This document shows positions 29,843-38,212 of a DNA stretch of 64,000 nucleotides, piece by piece; the stretch's first letter is position 1; each line of letters starts with the position of its first letter. The translations under genes and the position numbers were made by a program. Source of the DNA: Gandjariella thermophila (GTDB taxonomy: Bacteria; Actinomycetota; Actinomycetes; Mycobacteriales; Pseudonocardiaceae). The stretch is taken from NCBI RefSeq assembly GCF_005405885.1, contig NZ_BJFL01000007.1:68394-132393 (forward strand). Direction: 5' to 3'. Below the pieces are notes generated by a model, which saw only the letters and a program-made list of their open reading frames with translations, was not told the DNA's origin and made no database searches.

Positions 29843-30931
29843 GTGACCACCCTTCTGGATGAATCCGACGCCGACCGGCTGCTCGCCACGGCCGTGGCCA
29901 ACGTGCAGCGCGATCACCCGGTGCACTGGCGTCACCTGATCGACTCGGACGACGACCTCGTCCCGCAGCGGCGGCTGCACCCGGTCTTCGCGGGTTCCTA
30001 CGACTGGCATTCCTGCGTGCACCAGACGTGGCTGGCGGTACGCCTGTTACGGCTGCGCCCGTGGCTGGCCGGCGCGGCCGAGGCCCGGGAGGTGCTGGAC
30101 CGGCTGGTCACCCCGGAGGGCTGCGCCACCGAGGCGGCCTTCTTCACGGGCGAGCAGGGCCGGCGCTGGGAGCGTCCGTACGGCTGGGCGTGGCTGCTGC
30201 TGCTTGACGCCGAGTTGCGCGGGTGGTCGGGAGGCACCGATACCGCGACGGCCGGCCCGGGTACCGCGGGCCCGGACACGTCGGGGTGGTCCGCTGCCGC
30301 CGCGCGGTGGGCGGCCGCGCTCCGGCCGCTGGCCGAGCTACTGCGCGCGCACTGGATCGGCTGGCTGGCCACCGCCCGGTGGCCGGTGCGCACCGGCACG
30401 CACGGCAACACCGCGTTCGCCGCCGGCCTGGTCCTCGACGCGGCCCGCGCCACCGGCGACACCGAACTGGCCAACGCCTGCGTCGACGCGGCGCACCGCT
30501 GGTACGCCGCCGACGCCGGATACGGCGGGTTCGAACCGGACGCCGCCGACTTCCTCTCCCCCGCGCTGACCGAGGCGGACCTGATGCGCAGGGTGCTCGA
30601 CCCGGCCGAGTTCCCGGTGTGGTTCGAGCGGTTCCTTCCGGACCTGCACACGCCGCGCTGGGCGGTGCTGCGGGAGCCGGTCGAGGTGGACGATCCCGCC
30701 GACGCCCTCGGCTCGCACCTGGCCGGGCTGGCCCTGTCCCGGGCCTGGGCGTGGCAGGGGCTGGCCGACGCGCTGCCGGCCGACCACCCGTACCGGGACA
30801 CGGCCACGGCCGCCGCGAAGGCGCACCGGGAAACCGGCTGGCGGTACGTGTTCGGCCACGGCTACGCCGCGGAGCACTGGCTGGGCACCTTCGCGGCCTA
30901 CCTGCACCTCGGCGCACTGACCTCCGGCTGA
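29843..30931 (+). CDS. DUF2891 domain protein
   Basis: 362-residue protein of DUF2891, a family with an alpha/alpha-toroid look and unknown activity. Visible features are YDWHSCVHQTWLAVRLLRL near residue 54, WIGWLATARWPVRTGTHGNTAF, and WRYVFGHGYAAEHWLGTFAAYL near the C-terminus; the several conserved Trp/His residues recall glycan-processing toroids, but no catalytic residues can be assigned. The start is GTG at 29843 with no strong ribosome-binding site. Divergent from aroG, convergent with the phosphofructokinase gene, separated by a very strong terminator. Confidence 0.8.
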   Translation: MTTLLDESDADRLLATAVANVQRDHPVHWRHLIDSDDDLVPQRRLHPVFAGSYDWHSCVHQTWLAVRLLRLRPWLAGAAEAREVLDRLVTPEGCATEAAFFTGEQGRRWERPYGWAWLLLLDAELRGWSGGTDTATAGPGTAGPDTSGWSAAAARWAAALRPLAELLRAHWIGWLATARWPVRTGTHGNTAFAAGLVLDAARATGDTELANACVDAAHRWYAADAGYGGFEPDAADFLSPALTEADLMRRVLDPAEFPVWFERFLPDLHTPRWAVLREPVEVDDPADALGSHLAGLALSRAWAWQGLADALPADHPYRDTATAAAKAHRETGWRYVFGHGYAAEHWLGTFAAYLHLGALTSG

Positions 30932-30971
30932 CCTTGGCCTGACCTCCGGCCGACCGTGACGGGTGGGCGGC

Positions 30972-31012
30972 GGGTGGCGGACCACCTCGGCGGGCGAGGT
31001 GGTCCGCCACCC
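30972..31012. terminator. Bidirectional terminator with 18-bp perfect stem
   Basis: GGGTGGCGGACCACCTCG at 30972-30989 pairs perfectly with 30995-31012 across a 5-base loop. It sits in the gap between convergent genes (stops at 30931 and 31081). The stem is long and uninterrupted, so termination from both sides is likely. Confidence 0.85.
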
Positions 31013-31080
31013 GCACGGCCTGCTGCACCGACCGGGAACCGGACGCCGGCCCGAGCGTCGGCCCGGCCGGCGACGTGGCG

Positions 31081-32106
31081 TCAGCCGAAGAACACCTCGG
31101 CCTCGGCGTAGCGTGCCAGTGGCACGGTCTTCAGTTCCGCGGTCGCCTCGGCCAGCTTGACCCGCACGATGTCGGTGCCGCGCAGCGCCACCATCACGCC
31201 GAAGTCGCCCTCGTGCACCGCGTCCACCGCGTGCAGCCCGAACCGGGTGGCCAGCACCCGGTCGTAGGCGGTCGGCGTGCCACCGCGCTGGACGTGGCCG
31301 AGCACCACCGCGCGGGACTCCTTGCCGGTGCGGTGCGCGATCTCGTCGGCGAGCCAGGTCCCCACGCCGCCGAGCCGCACGTGACCGAACGCGTCCTTCT
31401 CACCGGTCTGCAGCACCTCGGCGCCGTCCGCCGGCATCGCGCCCTCGGCCACCACGATGATCGGTGCGTACTGCCGCTCGAACCGGCGCTGCACCAGTTC
31501 CACCACGCGCCGCACGTCGAACGGCTTCTCCGGCACCAGGATCACGTTCGCCCCGCCGGCCAGGCCGGAGTGCAGCGCGATCCAGCCCGCGTGCCGCCCC
31601 ATCACCTCGACAACCAGGGCGCGGTGGTGTGACTCGGCCGTGGTACGCAGCCGGTCGATCGCCTCGGTGGCGATGTGCACCGCGGTGTCGAAGCCGAAGG
31701 TGTAGTCGGTGGCCGCGAGGTCGTTATCGATGGTCTTGGGCACGCCGACGACGTTGACGCCCTCATCGGTGAGCCGCCGGGCGACGCCGAGCGTGTCCTC
31801 CCCGCCGATGGCGACCAGGGCGTCCACCCCGTGCTCGGCGAGCACCGCCTTGATCCTGGCCGGGCCATTCTCCTCCTTGTACGGGTTGGTCCGGGAGGAC
31901 CCGAGGATGGTGCCGCCCCGGGCGAGGATGTCCTCCACGTCGTCCAGGCCGATCGGCTTGGCGAGTCCCTCCAGCGGGCCGAGCCACCCGTTGCGGAACC
32001 CGAGCACCTCCCAGCCGTGCACCTCGATGCCCTTGCGGACAACGGCGCGGATCACCGCGTTCAGTCCGGGGCAGTCGCCGCCCCCGGTGAGCACACCGAT
32101 GCGCAT
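31081..32106 (-). CDS. pfkA: 6-phosphofructokinase, predicted pyrophosphate-dependent
   Basis: 341-residue group III phosphofructokinase converting fructose-6-phosphate to fructose-1,6-bisphosphate. The glycine-rich start is VLTGGGDCPGLN; the catalytic TIDND (125-129) is intact. The donor-selecting residues are Asp104 in AIGGEDTLG and Lys124 in VPKTIDNDL, the pair found in pyrophosphate-dependent enzymes such as that of Amycolatopsis methanolica, whereas ATP enzymes have Gly104. The start at 32106 gives the canonical MRIGVLTGGG; an upstream extension of 13 codons is unlikely. Cofactor preference is a prediction from two residues. Confidence 0.93.
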   Translation of the reverse strand: MRIGVLTGGGDCPGLNAVIRAVVRKGIEVHGWEVLGFRNGWLGPLEGLAKPIGLDDVEDILARGGTILGSSRTNPYKEENGPARIKAVLAEHGVDALVAIGGEDTLGVARRLTDEGVNVVGVPKTIDNDLAATDYTFGFDTAVHIATEAIDRLRTTAESHHRALVVEVMGRHAGWIALHSGLAGGANVILVPEKPFDVRRVVELVQRRFERQYAPIIVVAEGAMPADGAEVLQTGEKDAFGHVRLGGVGTWLADEIAHRTGKESRAVVLGHVQRGGTPTAYDRVLATRFGLHAVDAVHEGDFGVMVALRGTDIVRVKLAEATAELKTVPLARYAEAEVFFG

Positions 32107-32249
32107 CTGCTCGCTCGCCTCGTCTCCTGTCGACCTCGCCGGCACCCGTGGCCGGCGTCACTGTCATGCAGAGCGTGTCACGAACTGGATCGGTGCAGCA
32201 AGCCGCCCCTGGTCTAGACCATATCTGGCTGTAACGATCTTCGCGCAGG

Positions 32250-32756
32250 TCAGCGGTGCACCGGGTAGCCCAGCCGCTGCCGCTCCCGTTCGATCACCCG
32301 CCAGCGGACCAGGTTGTGCCTGGCGTCGGCGAGAGCGTCGTGCGCGTCCGGCGGGGGCTGCGGCAGTGCCGGCCGGCCCACGTCCTCCCAGCGCTGCCGC
32401 AGATCGTGGGTGAACCGCGGGATCGACCGGGGCAGGTCGGGCATGGCGCCCCAGAGCTGGGCGAGCGCGACGTGGTCGTAGGCGGCGAACCACGCCCACA
32501 ACTCGATCTCCCCACCGTCGGAGCGCAGGAACTCGAGCAGGTCGTGGCGGATCCGCGCGCGGCTGCGCCAGGCCCGGTCGCTCGGCGCGGGGAGCTTGGA
32601 CAGCACGTGCTGGCGCACCCATGGTCCCGCCCGTTCCGGGGAGAACTCCGTGGACACGGCGTAGTACTCGCGGCCCTCCTCGCTGACGACGCCGATCGAG
32701 ACCAGGTCGATCGTCACCCCGTCCTCGATGAACTCGCAGTCGTAGAAGAACCGCAC
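32250..32756 (-). CDS. DEDD-type 3'-5' exoribonuclease (Rv2179c-like)
   Basis: 168-residue exoribonuclease of the Rv2179c family. The N-terminal FFYDCEFIEDG carries the first Asp and Glu of the DEDDh site; WFAAYDHVALAQLWG carries the second Asp; DAHDALADARHNL carries the final His and Asp. The start is GTG at 32756. In M. tuberculosis this gene also lies next to aroG (Rv2178c); here pfkA is between. RNA substrates are unknown. Confidence 0.88.
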   Translation of the reverse strand: MRFFYDCEFIEDGVTIDLVSIGVVSEEGREYYAVSTEFSPERAGPWVRQHVLSKLPAPSDRAWRSRARIRHDLLEFLRSDGGEIELWAWFAAYDHVALAQLWGAMPDLPRSIPRFTHDLRQRWEDVGRPALPQPPPDAHDALADARHNLVRWRVIERERQRLGYPVHR

Positions 32757-32827
32757 CGAACCAGCGTAGGTCGGCTGGCGACCGGAGCATCACCCAGGTG
32801 CGACCCGGCGCCGCACCCGCGCGGCGG

Positions 32828-33574
32828 TCAGCCGGCCCTGGTCTGCGGAACCCGGTCCATGTCGGCCGCGGGCGCCGCGACGGCGACCGACCGCGGCCGG
32901 GCCTGCTCCTCCTTGACCCTGGCCGCGTACAGGTCGACGTACTCCTGCCCGGTCAGCTCCATCAGCTCGTACATGATCTCGTCGGTGATCGACCGCTCCA
33001 CGAACCGGTCGCCCGCCAGGCCTTCGTACCGGGCGAAGTCCAGCGGCTTGCCGATCTTGATTCGGATCGGGTACGGGCGCCAGATCTTCGACCCGATCGG
33101 GTTGGCCTTGTCGGTGCCGAACATGGCGACCGGGATCACCGGGACGCCGGCCTCCAGAGCCATCCGGGCGACGCCCGTCTTGCCCTTGTACAGCCGCCCG
33201 TCCGGGGAGCGGGTGCCCTCCGGGTAGATGCCGAGCAGCCGACCCTCGCGCAGCAACCGCACCCCGGTGTCCAGCGCTGCCTGCGCGGCGGCCGCGCTGG
33301 AGCGGTCGATCGGCACCTGGCCGACGCCGGAGAAGAACGACCTCTTCAGCCAGCCCTTGATCCCCCGGCCGGTGAAGTACTCCCGCTTGGCCAGGAAGGT
33401 CACCCGGCGGGGCAGCATCAGCGGCAGGAAGAACGAGTCGGCGACCGCGAGGTGATTGCTGGCCAGGATCGCCCCGCCGGACGCGGGAACGTGTTCCAAC
33501 CCCTCGACCTTCGGCCGGAACAGGAGCTTCAGCAACGGCCCGAGCAGCACGTACTTCATCAACCAGTACAGCAC
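32828..33574 (-). CDS. 1-acyl-sn-glycerol-3-phosphate acyltransferase (PlsC, Rv2182c-like)
   Basis: 248-residue membrane-associated acyltransferase that makes phosphatidic acid from lysophosphatidic acid. The acceptor motif NHLAVADSFFL has the HX4D catalytic pair; IYPEGTRSPDG is the second conserved block, and KTGVARMAL and VPVIPVAMFG are blocks III-IV. The GTG at 33574 gives MLYWLMKYVLLGPLL, which aligns with the mycobacterial start; GGAGGGAGG lies 11 bases upstream. Longer upstream frames overlap the divergent lipase promoter. The C-terminal 25 residues are a variable tail. Confidence 0.9.
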   Translation of the reverse strand: MLYWLMKYVLLGPLLKLLFRPKVEGLEHVPASGGAILASNHLAVADSFFLPLMLPRRVTFLAKREYFTGRGIKGWLKRSFFSGVGQVPIDRSSAAAAQAALDTGVRLLREGRLLGIYPEGTRSPDGRLYKGKTGVARMALEAGVPVIPVAMFGTDKANPIGSKIWRPYPIRIKIGKPLDFARYEGLAGDRFVERSITDEIMYELMELTGQEYVDLYAARVKEEQARPRSVAVAAPAADMDRVPQTRAG

Positions 33575-33826
33575 CGCGACGAGCGCCTCCCTCCACCCCA
33601 GTACACGTTCCCGCTCTGCCGGCAAGGGTACGGAGCGTGCACCCTCGGACACAATGTCGACCCGGGTGGGAAGAGGGTGAGAAACCACCCGCCCGCGACG
33701 CCGGGCCCGGAAAACCTCCCAAGCGGTGAAACGGCGGTGAAAAGCGCCGGGAACCACGTGCCACGGACGCCCCCGCGCGTGAGACCATGGCAGCACACAC
33801 GAGCCCGAGTGCGAGGGAGGGCTGGG
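33575..33826. other. Divergent promoter region, plsC-like / lipase
   Basis: 252-bp gap between divergent genes with no credible reading frame. Promoter hexamers were not identified with confidence. The only clear site is the GGGAGG ribosome-binding site in front of the lipase gene. Confidence 0.4.
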
Positions 33827-34597
33827 GTGCCCGTGCTGGCCGGCGCGGAACCGTTCGCACACGACGGGTCCGAGGACATCGGGGTGCTGCTCTGCCACGG
33901 CTTCACCGGCACGCCGCAGAGCATGCGGCCCTGGGGCGAGCACCTCGCCGCCGAGGGATTCACCGTCCGCTGTCCCCGGCTGCCCGGGCACGGGACCCAC
34001 TGGCGGGATCTCAACGGCACCGGGTGGACCGACTGGTACGGCTGCGTCGACGCGGAGTTCGCCGAGCTGAGCCGGCGGTGCGGCTCGGTGTTCGTCTTCG
34101 GACAGTCCATGGGCGGGACCCTGGCGCTGCGGCTGGCCCAGCAGCACGGCGCCGCGGTCGCCGGCCTGGTGCTGGTCAACCCGTCCGTCACCACGCTGCG
34201 CAAGGACGCCGCGGTGCTCCCGCTGCTGGCCAAGGTGGTGCCCTCGGTGGCCGGGATCGCCGGGGACATCGCCAAGCCGGGGATGGTCGAGCTGGCCTAC
34301 GACCGGCTGCCGCTGCGGGCCGCGGCGAGCCTGGCCGAGCTATGGCGGCTGGTCCGCGCCGACCTGCCGAGGGTCAGCCAGCCGCTGCTGTTGCTGCGCT
34401 CGGCCGTCGACCACGTGGTCGAGCCGATCAATGCGAAGATCGTGCTGGACAGCGTGGGCAGCGAGGACGTCCGCGAGGTGGTGCTTCCGGACAGCTACCA
34501 CGTGGCCACCCTGGACAACGACGCGCCGCTGATCTTCGCGCACAGCGTCGAGTTCGCCACCCGGGTGCACCGGGACCGGGCTGGTGAGCCCGCATGA
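33827..34597 (+). CDS. Alpha/beta hydrolase (carboxylesterase/monoacylglycerol lipase type)
   Basis: 256-residue alpha/beta-hydrolase. The oxyanion region is VLLCHGFTGTPQSMRPWG, the nucleophile elbow is VFGQSMGGTLA, the acid is in RSAVDHVVEP and the catalytic His in SYHVATLDND, so the triad is complete. This layout is that of Est/monoacylglycerol-lipase-type carboxylesterases. GTG at 33827 has GGGAGG six bases upstream. Divergent from the PlsC gene, hinting at lipid turnover, but substrate is not known. Confidence 0.88.
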   Translation: MPVLAGAEPFAHDGSEDIGVLLCHGFTGTPQSMRPWGEHLAAEGFTVRCPRLPGHGTHWRDLNGTGWTDWYGCVDAEFAELSRRCGSVFVFGQSMGGTLALRLAQQHGAAVAGLVLVNPSVTTLRKDAAVLPLLAKVVPSVAGIAGDIAKPGMVELAYDRLPLRAAASLAELWRLVRADLPRVSQPLLLLRSAVDHVVEPINAKIVLDSVGSEDVREVVLPDSYHVATLDNDAPLIFAHSVEFATRVHRDRAGEPA

Positions 34598-34633
34598 GCC
34601 GGCGCATCCGATGTGCGGGCCGGAGTGGTACCC

Positions 34634-34671
34634 GGCGCCCCGGCGACGCGACCGCGGTCACGCGCGAACTC
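34634..34671. repeat. Interspersed palindromic element, half copy
   Basis: 38 bp in reverse orientation: the complement reads GAGTTCGCGCGTGACCGCGG then TCGCGTCGCCGGGGCGCC, matching the left arm of the copies at 36122, 55825 and 61993. The right arm is missing. It lies in the 88-bp gap between the lipase and the small membrane protein gene. Confidence 0.6.
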
Positions 34672-34685
34672 CCGGGGGAGACGGC

Positions 34686-35126
34686 GTGAGCAGCCGGGGT
34701 TCCGAGGGGCCGGAGGACGTCGACGCGGCCTTCGCCGAGATCGTGGCGGGCCTGGAGCGGGACTTCGGCGGCCGGTGGCCGGAACCGGCCGAGCTGGACG
34801 AGGAGCGGCCGTCGCGCCCGGCCGCCCGCGACGCCGGCGAGCCCACCGGGATGCCCGTGCCGGAGCCACCCGCCGACGACGACGATCACTACGTGCCCCC
34901 GGAGCCGCCGCCGTTCCCGCGGCTGCGGGCGGGTGCCGTGGTGGCGCTGGTGCTGTTCGCGATCGGGGCGCTGCTGCTGGTCGCGCCCGGTGCGGTCGGT
35001 ATCGCACCGCGGGTGGCCACTCCGCTGGCGCTGATCTCGCTGTCCTGCGGCATCGGCTGGCTGGTGCTGCGGATGCGCACCGGGCCGCCACCCGACTCCG
35101 GCCCGGACGACGGCGCGCAGCTCTAG
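34686..35126 (+). CDS. Small two-helix membrane protein
   Basis: 146-residue protein of unknown function. The acidic N-terminal domain has EDVDAAFAEIVAGLERDFG, a motif I have seen in actinobacterial hypothetical proteins at this locus, then a Pro/Asp-rich linker and two membrane helices (AGAVVALVLFAIGALLLVA and TPLALISLSCGIGWLVL). The GTG at 34686 has GGGGGAG six bases upstream. It follows the lipase gene by 88 bp and is convergent with the ROK kinase. No function can be assigned. Confidence 0.75.
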   Translation: MSSRGSEGPEDVDAAFAEIVAGLERDFGGRWPEPAELDEERPSRPAARDAGEPTGMPVPEPPADDDDHYVPPEPPPFPRLRAGAVVALVLFAIGALLLVAPGAVGIAPRVATPLALISLSCGIGWLVLRMRTGPPPDSGPDDGAQL

Positions 35127-35137
35127 CCCGGCCCTGG

Positions 35138-35155
35138 CGCCGGCCTCAGCCGGCG
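35138..35155. terminator. Candidate terminator overlapping the ROK gene end
   Basis: CGCCGGC at 35138-35144 pairs with GCCGGCG at 35149-35155 across a 4-base loop. It lies in the 19-bp gap between convergent stops and extends over the last codons of the ROK gene. Confidence 0.5.
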
Positions 35156-36285
35156 GAGTTCGGCGCCACCTCGTTGACGATCTCCCTGGCGAGTTGGGCG
35201 GCGCCCACGATGCCGGAGTCGTCACCGAGCTGCGCGGTGCGGATCCGGGCGAGCGGCCGGTGCCCGGCACCGGTGATCACCGACGCGTAGTGCTCCCTGG
35301 CCTCGTCCAGGAACAGCGGCGCCGACTCGGCCACCCCGCCGCCGACCACGATCACCTCGGGGTCGTAGATGTCGGCGACCACGGCGAGCCCCTCGCCCAG
35401 CCAGCGGGCAAGCTCGGCCATGGCCCGCTGGGCCAGCGGGTCGCCGTCCCTGGCCGCGCCGGCCACCCGCAGCCCGGTCACCGCCCTGGGATCCCCGGCG
35501 GCCTCCCTGGCCAGCACGGTGGACGTGCCCGGGTACTCGGCGAGCAACTCGATCGCTGTGGCGGCGAGCGCGGTGCCGCTGCAGTACCGCTCCCAGCAGC
35601 CGCGCTTGCCGCACGGGCACGGCCGCCCGTTCGGCACCACCCGAAGATGGCCGAGTTCGGGGGCGACGCCGTGCGCGCCGCGGAACACCCGGCCGTCGAT
35701 GAGCAGTGCGGCGCCGATGCCGGTGCCGATGGCCACCAGCACCGCGACCCTGGCACCCCGGGCCGCGCCGAACCGGTGCTCGGCGAGGGCGGCGGCGTTC
35801 GCGTCGTGCTCCAGCACCACTGGCAGGCCCAGCCGTCGGGAGATCCGGTCGGCCACCGGCACGTGCCGCCAGGCCAGGTGCGGGGCGAACTGCACGCTGC
35901 GCCGGTCGGCCGTGACGAAGCCGGCCACGGCGAGTCCGGCGGCGGCCACCGCATGCCGGTCGGCCAGTTCCCGGATCGCCCCGGTGATCGCGTCGTCCAG
36001 GGCCCGCTCCCCGCCGGGGGTCGGCGCCCTGGTCGTGTCGATCACCGCACCACGCTCGTCGACCACCCCTGCCCGCACGCTGGTTCCGCCGACGTCCACA
36101 CCGATCGTCAGTGTCGGTTCCGGAGCGCGCGCCGCGATCGCGTCGCCGGGGCGCGGCAATGATCCAGTACCCGGCGGCTGTCCTTGAGGGAACGCCCCGC
36201 CGCCACGATCGCGGGGGCTTCGCCCCGGCGCGTTCCCGGGTCCGCCATTGCATGTCAGTCCGGCTCTGAGACGGGCAGTCAGCAC
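35146..36285 (-). CDS. ROK family glucokinase with repeat-derived N-terminus
   Basis: ATP-dependent glucose kinase of the ROK type. Core motifs: phosphate-binding GVDVGGTSVRAGVVDE, GTGIGAALLIDG, and the zinc site GHLRV followed by CPCGKRGCWERYCSG. Normal proteins begin a few residues before GVDVGGT, but here no ATG or GTG precedes it until GTG at 36285, whose bases overlap the stop of the upstream gene (GTGCTGA). The extra 55-60 residues are largely encoded by a palindromic repeat (36122-36237). A TTG inside the repeat is another possible start. The kinase core itself is intact, about 320 residues. Confidence 0.88.
   Translation of the reverse strand: MLTARLRAGLTCNGGPGNAPGRSPRDRGGGAFPQGQPPGTGSLPRPGDAIAARAPEPTLTIGVDVGGTSVRAGVVDERGAVIDTTRAPTPGGERALDDAITGAIRELADRHAVAAAGLAVAGFVTADRRSVQFAPHLAWRHVPVADRISRRLGLPVVLEHDANAAALAEHRFGAARGARVAVLVAIGTGIGAALLIDGRVFRGAHGVAPELGHLRVVPNGRPCPCGKRGCWERYCSGTALAATAIELLAEYPGTSTVLAREAAGDPRAVTGLRVAGAARDGDPLAQRAMAELARWLGEGLAVVADIYDPEVIVVGGGVAESAPLFLDEAREHYASVITGAGHRPLARIRTAQLGDDSGIVGAAQLAREIVNEVAPNSAG
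36122..36237. repeat. Interspersed palindromic element, copy inside the ROK frame
   Basis: About 116 bp. The left arm GCGCGCCGCGATCGCGTCGC (36126-36145) continues as CGGGGCGCG and is identical over 29 bp to the copy at 61993; the right arm ACGATCGCGGGGGCTTCGCC then CCGGCGCGTTCC matches that copy with few differences. The arms are partial inverted repeats of one another. The element lies in frame at the 5' end of the ROK kinase gene. Confidence 0.8.
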
Positions 36286-36944
36286 TCGGCCTCCGACGCG
36301 GCGGTGCCGTTGGTCGCGCCGGCGCCGGTGCGGCGGCGCACAGTGATCCGCTGCACCCGGGTGACGCGCTCGCCGTCCGCCTCGGACGGCGCGAACCCAC
36401 CGCCCGGGACGGACTGCCCTGCCGGGGCGGGTGCCGCCGCGCCCGGCGGTTCGGTGGGCACGGCATCCGGCCCGGTCGGGCCGGGTCGCGGCGCGCTCGG
36501 CCCGGCTTCCGGCCCGGTGCCACCGGCCGGTCCGGTGGCATCAGCGGGCGCCGCGTCATCGCCAGGCTGCGAGGCATCGGTGTCGCGGCCGGCCGTGCTG
36601 GCGGCGTGGTACCCGGCGTGGTGGTGACCGGCGTGGTGGGTGGGGGCCGCGAGCCCGGCCCTGACCAGGACCAGCAGACCCAGCAGGTGCTCGGCGGCAC
36701 GCCCGGCCAACTCCGAGTGCTCGCCGCGGACCAGCGCGATCGCCGCGCACACCGGGCACCATTCGCAGGTGCCCGGCCGCTGACCCGCGGCGTCCGGGCG
36801 CGGCGTGGCGAGCTGGTTCAGCCACGGCTCGGCACGCTCGGCCAGCGCGTCGAGCAGCAGCCGGAACTCCTCGCCGAGGCGCCGGCCGGCATCGGTCGCA
36901 CCGTCCTCCGACGTGCCCGTCGAGGCGTTCATCCGGTCTCCCAT
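36279..36944 (-). CDS. Conserved hypothetical protein with CEWCPVC motif
   Basis: 221-residue protein of unknown function found near ArsA-like ATPase and SRPBCC genes in actinobacteria. Residues about 30-110 form a helical domain (EEFRLLLDALAERAEPWL, ALVRGEHSELAGRAAEHLLG) with a possible metal or redox motif CEWCPVCAAI. The remainder is a low-complexity Pro/Gly/Ala region with a His cluster (THHAGHHHAGYH) and a basic C-terminus VQRITVRRRTG. ATG at 36944 follows GTGAGG; ATG at 36932 with GGGAG is equally possible. It follows the ATPase gene at once and overlaps the ROK start, so these form one operon. Confidence 0.72.
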   Translation of the reverse strand: MGDRMNASTGTSEDGATDAGRRLGEEFRLLLDALAERAEPWLNQLATPRPDAAGQRPGTCEWCPVCAAIALVRGEHSELAGRAAEHLLGLLVLVRAGLAAPTHHAGHHHAGYHAASTAGRDTDASQPGDDAAPADATGPAGGTGPEAGPSAPRPGPTGPDAVPTEPPGAAAPAPAGQSVPGGGFAPSEADGERVTRVQRITVRRRTGAGATNGTAASEAEC

Positions 36945-36949
36945 GCGCC

Positions 36950-38197
36950 TCACCGCATCCACAGCTCGGGGTCGGGGCGCAGGCGGACCGCGAGCCCGGC
37001 GTCGTCCACCTCCGCGCCGATGACCACGCAGCGGCGCAGCGCCGACGGCAAGGCCACCAGCCGGCGCCGCCCGTCCACCGTGATGGCCAGCTCGTCGTCC
37101 ACCCGGGCCAGGTCCAGATCGGCGTCGTCGCTCAGCGGCAGGGCGATGCGCAGCTCGTACTCGGCGTCCAGGCCGCGGCCCCCGCCGGAGACCGACAGCA
37201 GTGGCCGGCCCGGCTCGCCGCCGCCGTCGTCTAGCGGGTCCGCCTCCGCGTACAGCTCGGCGGCCAGTTCCAGCAGCGCGGGCACGCCGATCGGCTCGGC
37301 CGCCCGGTGCTCCACGGTGCGCACCGGCAGCCCGTCCAGCGCGGACGTGCCGGCCGAGCCGCGCAGGTCGGCCAGCACCGCGTCCTGCTCGGCCCGGCGG
37401 GTGCGCAGCCAGGCCGCGGTCGCGCCGCGCGCGGACCCGGCGGATGGCACCAGCCGGTTGGCCACCACGCCGTCCACCCGCACACCCTGCAGGGCCAGCG
37501 CGGTGAGGGTGCGCCGGGTCTCCGCGACCACCACCCGCTCCGGGGTGAGCACCAGCCGCACGCTGGTGGTCGCCGAGTCGGTGAGCAGGGCGCGCAGCGC
37601 GCCCAGGTGCTCGGCGAGCCGGCCGAGCGCGTCGGCCGCCGCGTCCCAGCGCTCCACCGTGCCGGTGCCGGCGAGCCCGGCGAGCAGGCCGCGCACCACC
37701 CGGCGGTGGGTGGGGAACAGCCGCTCCAGGTAGCCGGCGAAAGCCTCGGGCAGGGCGAGCAGGCGCAGCGTCTCGGCGGTCGGCCCGCAGTCCACAACCA
37801 CCGCCTCCCACGGCCCCGACCGGGCCAGCCGGAGCACCTCGGTGAGCGCGAGCAGTTCCTCCGCGCCGGGCAGCACGGTCAGCTCCTCGGCGTCCAGCTC
37901 GCCGACGCCCGCGCCGGCGAGCACGGTCCGCAGGTGCGCGCGCAGCTCGTGCCACGCCCCGTCGACCAGGCTCCTGGCATCAACCTGGGCCGCCATCAGC
38001 CCGCCCGCGACGTGCTCGCCGTCCACTTCGGACGGTGCAGCGGAGAGCGGGGTGTCCAGCGCATCGGCCAGCGAGTGGGCCGGGTCGGTGGACACCACCA
38101 GCGCCTTCCGCCCGTCGGCGGCCAGTCGGGCCGCGGTGGCCGCGGCCAGCGTGGTCTTGCCGACGCCGCCCTTCCCCGTGAACAAGAGGACCCGCAC
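36950..38197 (-). CDS. ArsA/Get3-like ATPase (Rv2184c-like)
   Basis: 415-residue SIMIBI-class ATPase with the deviant P-loop LLFTGKGGVGKTTLAAATA at the N-terminus, switch I STDPAHSLADAL and Walker-B-like VVVDCGPTAETLRLL. A C-terminal beta-rich segment (YELRIALPLSDDADLDLARV) resembles the small HSP20-like domain seen in actinobacterial members. Arsenite transport is unlikely, as no arsB or arsR is near. The start is GTG at 38197. The order with the SRPBCC gene matches M. tuberculosis Rv2184c-Rv2185c. Confidence 0.88.
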   Translation of the reverse strand: MRVLLFTGKGGVGKTTLAAATAARLAADGRKALVVSTDPAHSLADALDTPLSAAPSEVDGEHVAGGLMAAQVDARSLVDGAWHELRAHLRTVLAGAGVGELDAEELTVLPGAEELLALTEVLRLARSGPWEAVVVDCGPTAETLRLLALPEAFAGYLERLFPTHRRVVRGLLAGLAGTGTVERWDAAADALGRLAEHLGALRALLTDSATTSVRLVLTPERVVVAETRRTLTALALQGVRVDGVVANRLVPSAGSARGATAAWLRTRRAEQDAVLADLRGSAGTSALDGLPVRTVEHRAAEPIGVPALLELAAELYAEADPLDDGGGEPGRPLLSVSGGGRGLDAEYELRIALPLSDDADLDLARVDDELAITVDGRRRLVALPSALRRCVVIGAEVDDAGLAVRLRPDPELWMR

Positions 38198-38212
38198 GTG
38201 TCCCGCCTCCGG

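Noticed and set aside
32798-34597. 599-codon plus-strand frame
   Set aside because: Its last 256 codons are the lipase gene; the upstream part overlaps the PlsC-like gene in antisense and has no start site of its own.
36950-38197. Arsenite-efflux ATPase
   Set aside because: P-loop family is right, but there is no arsB, arsD or arsR nearby and the gene lies in a conserved actinobacterial cluster; kept as ArsA/Get3-like.
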